From assembly GCA_016219455.1 (NCBI GenBank), contig JACRMZ010000022.1, forward strand, positions 1 through 9,957: a DNA stretch of 9,957 nt, given 5' to 3'. A program made the position numbers and the translations under genes. The stretch comes from Candidatus Aenigmatarchaeota archaeon (GTDB lineage: Archaea > Aenigmatarchaeota > Aenigmatarchaeia > PWEA01 > JACRMZ01). The notes beneath the pieces are model-generated. The model was not told the origin of the DNA. It saw nothing but the letters and a program-made list of their open reading frames with translations, and made no database searches. Positions 1-5,911 of this stretch are shown here, piece by piece (the stretch's first letter is position 1; each line of letters opens with the position of its first letter).

Positions 1-947
1 GCGGCGTTGTAAAATGCACTTCATACGGCGACAATGCATGCGATGACGGGAGTTCCGGAACATTCGACTGGTGCCAGAACCCCGGAAGGAAGGCTACATG
101 CTCAGACCAGACACAGGCTGCATGCGCATACACAGGATGCCCCCAATACACCCATGACGCCAATGATGACCCGTCAGACGGCTGCGAAGCGCAGTTATTT
201 GATTACTCCGTGACGTTCAACCAGACATATGCGAAAATACTTGCAGGCGACCCGATAACGCCGCTCATGACTATCTCCCGAACGGATGTCGGCGGCCAGC
301 CTGCCGTAGTCACAATAACGCCAACTGTCAGTCCTGGCGGGATAAGCGAAGACAGTGTCATTGTGGAGCTTTTGGATCCGGCAACAAAACTTGCAAAGGA
401 CAACTGCAAGCCTGACGGCTCATGCTCGCTTCTGGCAAACCTCAAGACAAGCTTCACGTTTGCAAAGCCCAACATAACGACGTACAAAATAGACGTGGTT
501 GCAAAGGGCGCAGACAAGTCCCATGGCGCCGTGAAGCCTTTCACTCTTGACGTAGTGGGCTGCAACAACAACAACAAATGCGAGTCCCCTGAAAGGGATG
601 TTAGATGCCCATACGACTGCGCACTTAGCGCCTGTGCCAAGACTTCTGCTGTTACGGTTAACACGACATTCTCCGGGACCATTACCGGCAGAGGAAGCAA
701 GGCAGAATTTGATGTCACCATAGACGTCACTGACTGCGGAAAGAGGGATGTGGAGCTTTACCTCAAGAAGCTGCCGCCTGAGGACTGGACATTCAAATTT
801 GACTGCGGATCAGCGCCTTCTTGTTCGCTCAGCGATAAGAGCGTAAAACTCAGTGATGTCGAAGGCGTGAGGAAGGTGAAGCTTATACTAGAAATACCAA
901 AGAGCGCGTCGGCTGGAAAGTACAGCGTCCAGATAGGCGCCAAGTAA
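1..947 (+). CDS. Secreted Cys-rich, beta-sandwich repeat protein, 3' part only
   Basis: The frame is open from the first base of the window, so the gene begins upstream and only about 315 codons are visible; a GTG at 210 is not needed as a start. The first ~65 residues are rich in Cys, Asp and Gly and end in DDPSDGCE. A beta-rich domain follows, then a short Cys module (CNNNNKCESPE, then CPYDC, about nt 561-620). The last domain is also beta-rich and ends in a pattern like NEW3/CARDB-type Ig folds (AGKYSVQIGAK). Even Cys spacing and lack of hydrophobic segments suggest an extracellular, disulfide-stabilised protein, perhaps the tail of a large surface or stalk protein. Such 'C..N..C...E....CP.DC' modules recur in surface proteins of DPANN archaea (general knowledge, not searched). 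Ligand and enzymatic function are unknown. The next gene starts one base after the stop, so they are probably co-transcribed. Confidence 0.8.
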   Translation, partial: GVVKCTSYGDNACDDGSSGTFDWCQNPGRKATCSDQTQAACAYTGCPQYTHDANDDPSDGCEAQLFDYSVTFNQTYAKILAGDPITPLMTISRTDVGGQPAVVTITPTVSPGGISEDSVIVELLDPATKLAKDNCKPDGSCSLLANLKTSFTFAKPNITTYKIDVVAKGADKSHGAVKPFTLDVVGCNNNNKCESPERDVRCPYDCALSACAKTSAVTVNTTFSGTITGRGSKAEFDVTIDVTDCGKRDVELYLKKLPPEDWTFKFDCGSAPSCSLSDKSVKLSDVEGVRKVKLILEIPKSASAGKYSVQIGAK

Positions 948-948
948 T

Positions 949-1671
949 ATGAAAGCGCTCCTGATTATAGCGATTTTGGTAATGGCTGGATGTGTATCAG
1001 AAAAAAGGCCGTTCGACTCCACGTCCCTGATACTGCAGGGGGACGCGTTCCTTCAAAATGGCAGCTACCAGAAGGCCCTCGCCAAGTATGACGAAGCCAC
1101 AAGAAACGGGGAAGCGGACGCGTTCATCAAGAAAGGCGTTGTTCTCCAACATCTGGGAAGGTATAATGAGGCCCTTGTGGCTTTTGATACTGCAATAGAA
1201 AAAAACGGCGGGTTTGATGCATGGAACAACCGCGGCTCCACCCTGTTCCTTCTCGGAAGATACAACGAATCGCTGGAAGCGTTTGACAGGGCAATTTCAA
1301 TCGATACAAAATACCCTGAAGTGTATGGAAGCAAGGCGGACGTCCTAAGGAAGCTTGGCCGCAACGATGAAGCGTTCAGTGTGTACATGAAAGCGGCAAA
1401 CATGAGCGACGATATCGTAATGTCGTACCACAATATCGGGAGCTTCCTAGCTTCGATGGGAAGGTATGAAGAAGCGCTGGTTTTTTTTGACAAGAGCCTT
1501 AAGATAGCCCCGCATACGGAAACTATTGCCAACAAGGCGGATGTGCTCAGAATACTTGGCAGGGTAAAGGAAGCGGAGGAGACGCTGAAAAACGCTGACA
1601 GCGCCACCCATAGCCTCTATGGGAGATTCCATGTCCACACCGTGAATAAATCGCTTCCCGGTTTTGGATAA
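949..1671 (+). CDS. TPR-repeat lipoprotein
   Basis: The protein has 240 residues. It begins with a short signal sequence that ends in VMAGC, so Cys15 is the probable lipidated residue (the lipobox has Met at -3, slightly off consensus). The rest is an array of about five to six 34-residue tetratricopeptide repeats. Their consensus is G-[RN]-Y-[NE]-E-A-L-x-x-[FY]-D-[KR/T]-A, seen at [42 protein letters not shown] and [14 protein letters not shown]. The repeats cover residues ~28-220, leaving a short tail. TPR arrays are protein-binding scaffolds, and this one would sit on the outer face of the cell membrane. It starts one base after the stop of the secreted Cys-rich protein, so it may anchor or assemble that protein; this is inference. 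The family is clear, the partner is not. Confidence 0.88.
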   Translation: MKALLIIAILVMAGCVSEKRPFDSTSLILQGDAFLQNGSYQKALAKYDEATRNGEADAFIKKGVVLQHLGRYNEALVAFDTAIEKNGGFDAWNNRGSTLFLLGRYNESLEAFDRAISIDTKYPEVYGSKADVLRKLGRNDEAFSVYMKAANMSDDIVMSYHNIGSFLASMGRYEEALVFFDKSLKIAPHTETIANKADVLRILGRVKEAEETLKNADSATHSLYGRFHVHTVNKSLPGFG

Positions 1672-1674
1672 CGC

Positions 1675-1680
1675 TTTTAA
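1675..1680 (+). promoter_or_regulatory. Putative TATA box for alanyl-tRNA synthetase
   Basis: TTTTAA lies 23-28 bases before the ATG at 1703, inside a small perfect inverted repeat (CGCTT-TT-AAGCG, 1672-1683). No Shine-Dalgarno match precedes the ATG, so a leaderless transcript is plausible. The match is short and is supported mainly by the same spacing at other genes in the window. Confidence 0.4.
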
Positions 1681-1702
1681 GCGCTTGTGGAGAAGTTTAG
1701 CT

Positions 1703-2425
1703 ATGCGCACAGTTTCCGCCAATGAGCTTCGAAAGATGTTCATAGAGTTCTTCCAGGGGAAAGGCCATTCAATCATAAAATCCGCTTCCCTTCTCCCTGA
1801 AAATGACCCTACCGTTCTCTTTACGACAGCAGGAATGCACCCTTTGGTTCCTTACCTCCTAGGGGAGAAGCACCCTTCCGGGACACGGCTTGCCAACGTT
1901 CAGAAATGCGTTCGTACAGGCGACATAGATGAAGTCGGTGACAATCGTCATCTCACGTTCTTCGAAATGTTGGGGAATTGGTCTCTAGGCGACTACTGGA
2001 AGAAAGAGGCGATTGAATGGAGCTTCGAATTTTTGACATCAAAGCTCGGGATGGATGCAAAACGCATTTTCGTGACATGTTTTGAAGGCGACGGCGATGC
2101 GCCAAGGGATGAAGAGTCGATAAAGATATGGCAAAGCGTCTTTCTGAAAGCAGGGGCAAACAATGAAATTGGAAAAAGGATTTTCCTCTATCCAAAGGCA
2201 AAGAACTGGTGGGGACCGGCTGGACAGACGGGTCCATGCGGCCCGGACACGGAGATGTTTTATGATACTGTCGGTGACAGAGACATACACAAACACAAAG
2301 TCACGTGGGAAGGGCAATGCCATCCCAACTGCGACTGTGGCCGCTACGTCGAAGTGGGGAATGATGTATTCATGCAGTATTTCAAGAACGCCGAACTCTG
2401 GGAGCGCCAGCGTTTACGAGACTGA
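1703..2425 (+). CDS. alaS: AlaRS N-terminal fragment (class II catalytic core, motifs 1-2)
   Basis: This is the 240-codon front part of the broken alaS. ATG 1703 is chosen because it gives [13 protein letters not shown], the normal AlaRS beginning; a TTG at 1664 overlaps the preceding gene and adds unrelated residues. Visible parts are motif 1 ([11 protein letters not shown] to TTAGM, residues 20-45), motif 2 with the ATP-binding region (RTGDIDEVG 71-79, [10 protein letters not shown] 85-94), the alanine-site stretch [16 protein letters not shown] (159-174), and a Cys cluster CHPNCDCG (206-213) that could bind zinc. The [13 protein letters not shown] and CHPNCDCG wording is that of short CPR-type enzymes, not of the usual archaeal AlaRS (family knowledge, not searched). 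After Glu231 about nine out-of-frame residues lead to TGA at 2423-2425. Confidence 0.7.
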   Translation: MRTVSANELRKMFIEFFQGKGHSIIKSASLLPENDPTVLFTTAGMHPLVPYLLGEKHPSGTRLANVQKCVRTGDIDEVGDNRHLTFFEMLGNWSLGDYWKKEAIEWSFEFLTSKLGMDAKRIFVTCFEGDGDAPRDEESIKIWQSVFLKAGANNEIGKRIFLYPKAKNWWGPAGQTGPCGPDTEMFYDTVGDRDIHKHKVTWEGQCHPNCDCGRYVEVGNDVFMQYFKNAELWERQRLRD

Positions 2426-2426
2426 G

Positions 2427-3476
2427 TTGTTCGAGCCTATAATAAGGAGGCTTGAGGAACTTTCCGTCAGGAACTATGGTGATTGCAAAAAAGAGATGAG
2501 GATTATATCAGACCATGTGAAAGCATCAGTGTTCATGATGGCAGACGGCGTCTCCCCATCAAACGTCGAGCAGGGTTACATACTGAGAAGGCTGATAAGA
2601 AGGTCCGTCCGCTATGGAAAATCAATCGGAATCAATGAAAATTTCCTTGAAAGGATCTCATCGCAGGTCATTGACGGAATTGTTGATGCATACCCCGAAC
2701 TTGCGGGGAAAAAACGCTTCATCACAGAAACGCTTTCAATAGAGGAACAAAAGTTCAGGAATGTCATAGAGGACGGGATGGCTATGCTATCAATGAAGGC
2801 CGAAGGAATGAAAAAATCATGCGAATTTACAATAGAAACAAAATATGTGTTTGATCTTTTCCAGAGCCATGGGTTTCCTCCGGAGCTTACAACTGAAATC
2901 CTTGACTCACACGGCATAAAAGTGAACATGAAAGAGTTCCAGGAAATGTTCAAGCGCCATCAGGAATTATCCAGAGCCGGCGCTGAGCAGAAGTTCTCCG
3001 GCGGCCTTGCAGACCACAGCGAGCGTGTCGTACGGATGCATACTGCCACTCACCTCCTCCACCAGTCGCTAAAGAAGGTTCTTGGCGACCACGTCTGCCA
3101 GAAAGGTTCCAACATCACGCAGGAGCGCCTGCGCTTCGATTTTTCCCATCCCCAGAAGATGACGCCTGAGCAGCTAAAGCATGTTGAAGAAATGATGAAT
3201 GATCAAATACGCAAAGACCTTCCTGTACGCTTTGAATTCCTCACTGTCGCCCAAGCCAAGAAGCTCGGCGCGATAGGCTTATTCGAGGACAAGTACGCGC
3301 AACTCGGCGACAAGATAAAGGTCTATTTCATCGGCGACGACAAGAAGGGCTATTTCTCCAAGGAGATCTGCGGCGGACCACATGTTTCCAGGACAAGTGA
3401 AGTAGGCAAAATTAAAATCATCAAGGAAGAAGCCGTTTCCGCAGGGATAAGAAGGATAAAGGCAGTAGTGGAATAG
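2427..3476 (+). CDS. alaS: AlaRS C-terminal fragment (tRNA-recognition and editing domains)
   Basis: This is the rear part of the broken alaS, in the other frame; homology begins about nt 2406 ([11 protein letters not shown]). If translated separately, TTG 2427 (one base after the upstream TGA) or ATG 2496 could serve as start; neither has a clear ribosome-binding site. It contains the helical tRNA-recognition region (SPSNVEQGYILRRLIRR) and the complete editing domain that hydrolyses Ser- or Gly-tRNA(Ala). The metal ligands of that domain are HTATHLLH (from nt 3039) and CGGPH (from nt 3369), with RFDFSH between them. The protein stops after IRRIKAVVE, so the C-Ala domain is absent. The fragment resembles in content the free-standing AlaX trans-editing proteins and could in principle still edit mischarged tRNA; that is speculation. 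Otherwise it is a pseudogene remnant. Confidence 0.6.
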   Translation: MFEPIIRRLEELSVRNYGDCKKEMRIISDHVKASVFMMADGVSPSNVEQGYILRRLIRRSVRYGKSIGINENFLERISSQVIDGIVDAYPELAGKKRFITETLSIEEQKFRNVIEDGMAMLSMKAEGMKKSCEFTIETKYVFDLFQSHGFPPELTTEILDSHGIKVNMKEFQEMFKRHQELSRAGAEQKFSGGLADHSERVVRMHTATHLLHQSLKKVLGDHVCQKGSNITQERLRFDFSHPQKMTPEQLKHVEEMMNDQIRKDLPVRFEFLTVAQAKKLGAIGLFEDKYAQLGDKIKVYFIGDDKKGYFSKEICGGPHVSRTSEVGKIKIIKEEAVSAGIRRIKAVVE

Positions 3477-3480
3477 CTTC

Positions 3481-3486
3481 TTATCC
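3481..3486 (+). promoter_or_regulatory. Putative TATA-like box for the SET-domain gene
   Basis: TTATCC lies 22-27 bases before ATG 3508. The same hexamer stands 21-26 bases before ATG 4520, and ATTTATCC occurs upstream of 8859. There is no ribosome-binding site before 3508, which suggests a leaderless mRNA. Confidence 0.35.
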
Positions 3487-3507
3487 TTTTCTGTTTACCT
3501 GAATTCA

Positions 3508-3978
3508 ATGCTAGATTTTAGCGTCCGGAAGTCCCGCAATGGCATGGGGCTATTCTCAAACTCGAATTTCAAGAAAGGAGATATTGTAATGGAAGCTATG
3601 GGAAAGCCCGCAATGGCAGAGGAGCTTCCCAATTACCCTGAGATGTTCGGTGAATACTCGCTTCAGATTGGGGAAAATATGTATCTCGGCGCAGATGGGG
3701 GGATTGACGACTACATAAACCACTCATGCGACCCCAACTGCGGAATCTACGAAAACAATGGGACGTTTTACCTCAAAGCGATAAAGGATATTTCCGGTGA
3801 CGAGGAGATAACATTCGATTATTCCACGGACGTCAAAGACGGCTGGGAAATGGAGTGCGACTGCGGCAAGAAAAGATGCAGGGGAATAATAGGCAACTTC
3901 TCCTCTATCCCAAAGGAGACGCGTGAACGTTACATCAGACTTGGAGTTGTTCCGAAGTTTGTTTTGGATTCCAATTGA
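3508..3978 (+). CDS. SET-domain protein (predicted lysine methyltransferase)
   Basis: The protein has 156 residues, essentially a bare SET domain plus a Cys-rich post-SET tail. It shows the SAM-binding G-x-G near the N terminus (NGMGLFS, 11-17), the knot motif NHSCDPNC (71-78), DEEITFDYS (98-106) with the catalytic-site Tyr, and the post-SET CDCG plus Cys124 (117-124), which with a Cys of the NHSC motif normally binds zinc. SET enzymes transfer a methyl group from S-adenosylmethionine to protein lysines. Likely targets in archaea are chromatin or DNA-binding proteins, but nothing here identifies one. All key residues appear intact. It starts 31 bases after the alaS remnant with its own TATA-like box, so it is probably a separate unit. 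Methyltransferase activity is inferred from motifs. Confidence 0.85.
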   Translation: MLDFSVRKSRNGMGLFSNSNFKKGDIVMEAMGKPAMAEELPNYPEMFGEYSLQIGENMYLGADGGIDDYINHSCDPNCGIYENNGTFYLKAIKDISGDEEITFDYSTDVKDGWEMECDCGKKRCRGIIGNFSSIPKETRERYIRLGVVPKFVLDSN

Positions 3979-4163
3979 CTTTGCAGCAAAGCTCCAAGAT
4001 TGTTTCCTTCCAGATACGCCTGGGATTTTAAAAAACGTGCTTTTGAGTCCCCATAACACCGTTAAATTCCTGCTTATTTTTCAAACAAGTTGGAAGGAAA
4101 AAGAAATAAGAAACCGGATTCGCGGGAGCGCAAAAATTACTTTAACGCCCCCTGCTTTACAAA

Positions 4164-4394
4164 ATGACAAAACTACTTGAGGAACATGTAGCTGGATTGT
4201 CTCTTGTGGCGCTTACGGGTAGTGTGGCATGTCTTGCACTTCATAGTCGCTTTCTCTTCAGTGCTGACAGGGTGCCTCACGAAACCGATATTCGTAGCGC
4301 CTATCAAAACTCCGCAAATGTCGCAGATAAGCTGCACATACTACCTATATGTTATGATATATATATTTTTCGTTTTGTTAGTTTACTCCCATAA
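4164..4394 (+). CDS. Doubtful small membrane ORF
   Basis: This 76-codon frame begins at an ATG with CTTTAA 19-24 bases upstream, which would suit a leaderless transcript. Its N-terminal part could form one membrane helix (GLSLVALTGSVACLALHS). The remainder has no recognisable pattern and runs through an AT-rich region, and a second frame overlaps it on the same strand (4204-4401), as expected of non-coding DNA. I do not recognise it. It is listed only because it is the best candidate in a long gap. Confidence 0.18.
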   Translation: MTKLLEEHVAGLSLVALTGSVACLALHSRFLFSADRVPHETDIRSAYQNSANVADKLHILPICYDIYIFRFVSLLP

Positions 4395-4493
4395 TTTATG
4401 ATGAATTCGGCTGTTTTAGAACCGAAATTGGGAGACAATTGGCTCAAAACGTGAGTTACTTTTTTTGTAATAGTTACGCAATGTCAAAGGCAT

Positions 4494-4499
4494 TTATCC
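4494..4499 (+). promoter_or_regulatory. Putative TATA box for acyl-CoA dehydrogenase
   Basis: TTATCC, within CATTTATCC, ends 21 bases before ATG 4520. The position supports ATG 4520 over the upstream in-frame ATG 4481, which lies before this box. Confidence 0.4.
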
Positions 4500-4519
4500 T
4501 TTCCCGAAGCAGTCTTGGC

Positions 4520-5626
4520 ATGTATTACACTAAAGAACAGAGAAGCCTGATTGAGACGTTTCTTGGGAATAACGAAGAGTATCACATGGTCCTTGAAAGC
4601 ATAGGCGAGCTTTGCGAAAACGAGATTGCGCCAAAGGCACGGGAACTTGAAAAGAAAGAAGAGTTCCCGAGGAAAAACATAGAGAAACTTTTTGATCTTG
4701 GTGTAATGAAGATGTCCTTCCCTGAGAAATACGGCGGCCTCGGCTACCCGTTCCTTCTCTACATTGCGGCACTCGAAATGGTCTCAAAGGCATGCGCGTC
4801 AACGGCACTGAGCATCGCCATCCATAACACATGCTGCAACGGGATTTTCAATTACGGCTCCGAGGAACAGAGGCTGAAATATCTCCCGGGCCTCATAGAA
4901 GGCGGAAAAATAGCGTCCTTCGCGCTCACAGAGGCGAACTCCGGCAGCGATGCGGGTATGATGGAAACACGCGCTGAGTTAAAAGGTAGTGACTACGTCG
5001 TGAACGGAAGCAAGATGTTCATAACGAATGCCGGAGAGGCCGATGTGTATTTTGTTATTGCAAAGACGCACGGCAAACATTCGGCATTCATTGTTGACAA
5101 CGGCAATGGCGTCAAAGTCTCAAAGCCCATGAAAAAAATGGGCCTCAAGGCATCGCGGACATGCGAAGTCGTTTTTGAAGACTGCCACGTTCCAAAAGCA
5201 AACATTGTCGGCGAGGAAGGAAAGGGGTTTGAATACGCAAAACTGATGCTCAATTCCGGAAGGATTACAATTGGATCATATTCAGTTGGGATAGCGCAGG
5301 CAGCGTACGAGAAGGCGCTGAAGTACTCGAAGGAACGAAAACAGTTCAACCAGCCAATTTCAAACTTCCAGGCAATACAGTTCAAGTTTGCAGACATGTA
5401 CACCTCCATAAACGCATCGCGGCTGATGACATATTACGCTGCGCGTCTCCGGGATATGGGAAAACAGTTTGCAAGCCAGGCATCGCAGGCGAAGCTACAC
5501 GGCGGCTATGGTTACCTCACGGAATACGACGTCGAAAGGCATTGGAGAGACGTGAAACTGGCCACCATCGGGGAAGGGACATCAGAGGTCATGAAAATGG
5601 TCATTTCGTCGTTCGAACTGCGGTGA
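4520..5626 (+). CDS. Acyl-CoA dehydrogenase family protein with a missing C-terminal helix
   Basis: The protein has 368 residues from ATG 4520; the frame is open upstream (ATG 4481, TTG 4439) but family homology begins at MYYTKEQRSL. The family oxidises acyl-CoA thioesters to 2-enoyl-CoA with FAD, passing electrons to an electron-transfer flavoprotein. Visible are the N-terminal helical domain, the flavin/substrate stretch FALTEANSGSDAG (134-146), the beta domain with NGSKMFITNA (162-171), and the C-terminal bundle with RKQFNQPISNFQAIQ (283-297). GEGTSE follows at 351-356; Glu352 stands where the catalytic base of short- and medium-chain enzymes lies. Odd: QAKL (323-326) joins directly to HGGYGY (327-332), while relatives have about 16-17 residues between them (pattern FASE..AMKVTTEAVQI). 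About 48-51 bases seem to be lost in frame, removing a helix of the FAD-binding dimer core. The protein may be non-functional or the assembly wrong. No electron-transfer flavoprotein or other fatty-acid gene lies nearby. Confidence 0.85.
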   Translation: MYYTKEQRSLIETFLGNNEEYHMVLESIGELCENEIAPKARELEKKEEFPRKNIEKLFDLGVMKMSFPEKYGGLGYPFLLYIAALEMVSKACASTALSIAIHNTCCNGIFNYGSEEQRLKYLPGLIEGGKIASFALTEANSGSDAGMMETRAELKGSDYVVNGSKMFITNAGEADVYFVIAKTHGKHSAFIVDNGNGVKVSKPMKKMGLKASRTCEVVFEDCHVPKANIVGEEGKGFEYAKLMLNSGRITIGSYSVGIAQAAYEKALKYSKERKQFNQPISNFQAIQFKFADMYTSINASRLMTYYAARLRDMGKQFASQASQAKLHGGYGYLTEYDVERHWRDVKLATIGEGTSEVMKMVISSFELR

Positions 5627-5640
5627 CACCGACGGAAGTA

Positions 5641-5646
5641 TTTATA
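5641..5646 (+). promoter_or_regulatory. Archaeal TATA box of the redox operon
   Basis: TTTATA, within AGTATTTATACG, lies 45-50 bases before ATG 5691. It would place the transcription start near 5667-5672, leaving a leader of about 20 bases that holds a ribosome-binding site. Confidence 0.55.
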
Positions 5647-5679
5647 CGATTTGCATTATTATTAACAAGTTATAATGCT

Positions 5680-5687
5680 GAGGTGAT
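5680..5687 (+). promoter_or_regulatory. Strong Shine-Dalgarno site, first gene of the redox operon
   Basis: GAGGTGAT is a full match to the usual 3' end of 16S rRNA (AUCACCUC) and stands three bases before ATG 5691. It fixes that start against the TTG at 5688. Confidence 0.7.
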
Positions 5688-5690
5688 TTG

Positions 5691-5906
5691 ATGAACGTCC
5701 AAAAGGAAACTCTTGTGGTTGCGTTGCTGTCAGTTCTTGTTTTGATAGCAGCCGTGCAGGCATTCCAGCTAATGGGTCTCAGCGGCAAGAGCGTATCAAG
5801 CGTTTCGAGCCAGATACCTTCTGCAAGCAATGCGCCTTCCGGCACTCCAGGCGAAACGCCGAAACTCAATCTTCAGGACCTTCCAAACATGGTAGGCGGC
5901 TGCTAA
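5691..5906 (+). CDS. Small membrane-anchored protein ending in a lone cysteine (VGGC)
   Basis: The protein has 71 residues. One N-terminal membrane helix (about residues 8-28) is followed by the juxtamembrane motif GLSG (29-32) and a flexible Ser/Pro/Gly-rich linker. It ends in LPNMVGGC, where Cys71 is both the last residue and the only cysteine. By the positive-inside rule the short N terminus is cytoplasmic and the tail extracytoplasmic. It opens a five-gene run, with a strong ribosome-binding site. A terminal thiol on a tether next to thioredoxin-like proteins suggests a thiol carrier, a redox substrate, or a site for covalent attachment of a cofactor, metal or another protein; all three are inference. 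I do not recognise a named family. The GLSG motif recurs at the same place in the next two proteins, which argues that this short frame is a real gene. Confidence 0.75.
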   Translation: MNVQKETLVVALLSVLVLIAAVQAFQLMGLSGKSVSSVSSQIPSASNAPSGTPGETPKLNLQDLPNMVGGC

Positions 5907-5911
5907 GCTTA

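Larger units (their letters stand above)
1703..3476 (+). pseudogene. alaS: Alanyl-tRNA synthetase, disrupted by internal deletion and frameshift
   Basis: Two adjacent frames together give one alanyl-tRNA synthetase, the enzyme that charges tRNA(Ala) with alanine. Codons up to about 2393 are in frame 2 of the window and codons from about 2400 in frame 3. At the join the protein runs from VFMQYFKNA almost directly into [11 protein letters not shown]. In the family about 25 more residues stand there, including class II motif 3 (VDTGMGLER). A loss of 3n+2 bases, near 74, explains both the missing block and the frame change. With them restored the protein would have about 615 residues, ending just after the editing domain and thus lacking C-Ala. 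That length and several signatures are those I associate with Candidate Phyla Radiation bacteria. Without motif 3 the enzyme should not activate alanine. An assembly or sequencing error is the main alternative. Confidence 0.75.
3979..4519 (+). other. 540-base intergenic stretch, no convincing gene
   Basis: I see no tRNA, rRNA or CRISPR pattern here. It contains a weak candidate small frame (4164-4394), a 10-base perfect inverted repeat (TTTCCTTCCA at 4003-4012, TGGAAGGAAA at 4091-4100) and an AT-rich run with TATATATATTTTT (about 4358-4370). There are two short overlapping hairpin options just before the acyl-CoA dehydrogenase: TTCGG (4406-4410) with CCGAA (4422-4426), and AATTG (4426-4430) with CAATT (4436-4440). 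These may be regulatory, but each is short enough to occur by chance. Confidence 0.4.

Noticed and set aside
203..730. Minus-strand frame opposite the secreted Cys-rich protein
   Set aside because: The plus frame is open from the window edge with ordered Cys modules; the antisense translation has no recognisable features.
1065..1607. Long minus-strand open frame opposite the TPR lipoprotein
   Set aside because: It mirrors the regular TPR codons (runs of Ser/Leu/Pro), has no start signals, and the plus strand is a clear protein family.
2206..2340. Cys-rich stretch of AlaRS as a separate zinc-finger protein
   Set aside because: CHPNCDCG lies within the continuous AlaRS frame and is part of that enzyme family's short form.
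2163..2400. N-terminal part of the frame that carries the AlaRS C-terminal half
   Set aside because: Before about 2400 this frame overlaps the in-frame catalytic core of AlaRS and its translation is unrelated to AlaRS; only the part after the junction is genuine.
4204..4401. Second short plus-strand frame in the intergenic gap
   Set aside because: No ribosome-binding site, TATA box or recognisable sequence; it overlaps the other weak candidate.
3979..4519. Possible tRNA, CRISPR or small RNA in the long gap
   Set aside because: No cloverleaf arms, TTCGA-type T-loop in context, or repeat-spacer pattern could be found by eye.
4993..5409. Minus-strand frame opposite the acyl-CoA dehydrogenase
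   Set aside because: Shadow of a strongly conserved gene; no family resemblance and no promoter.
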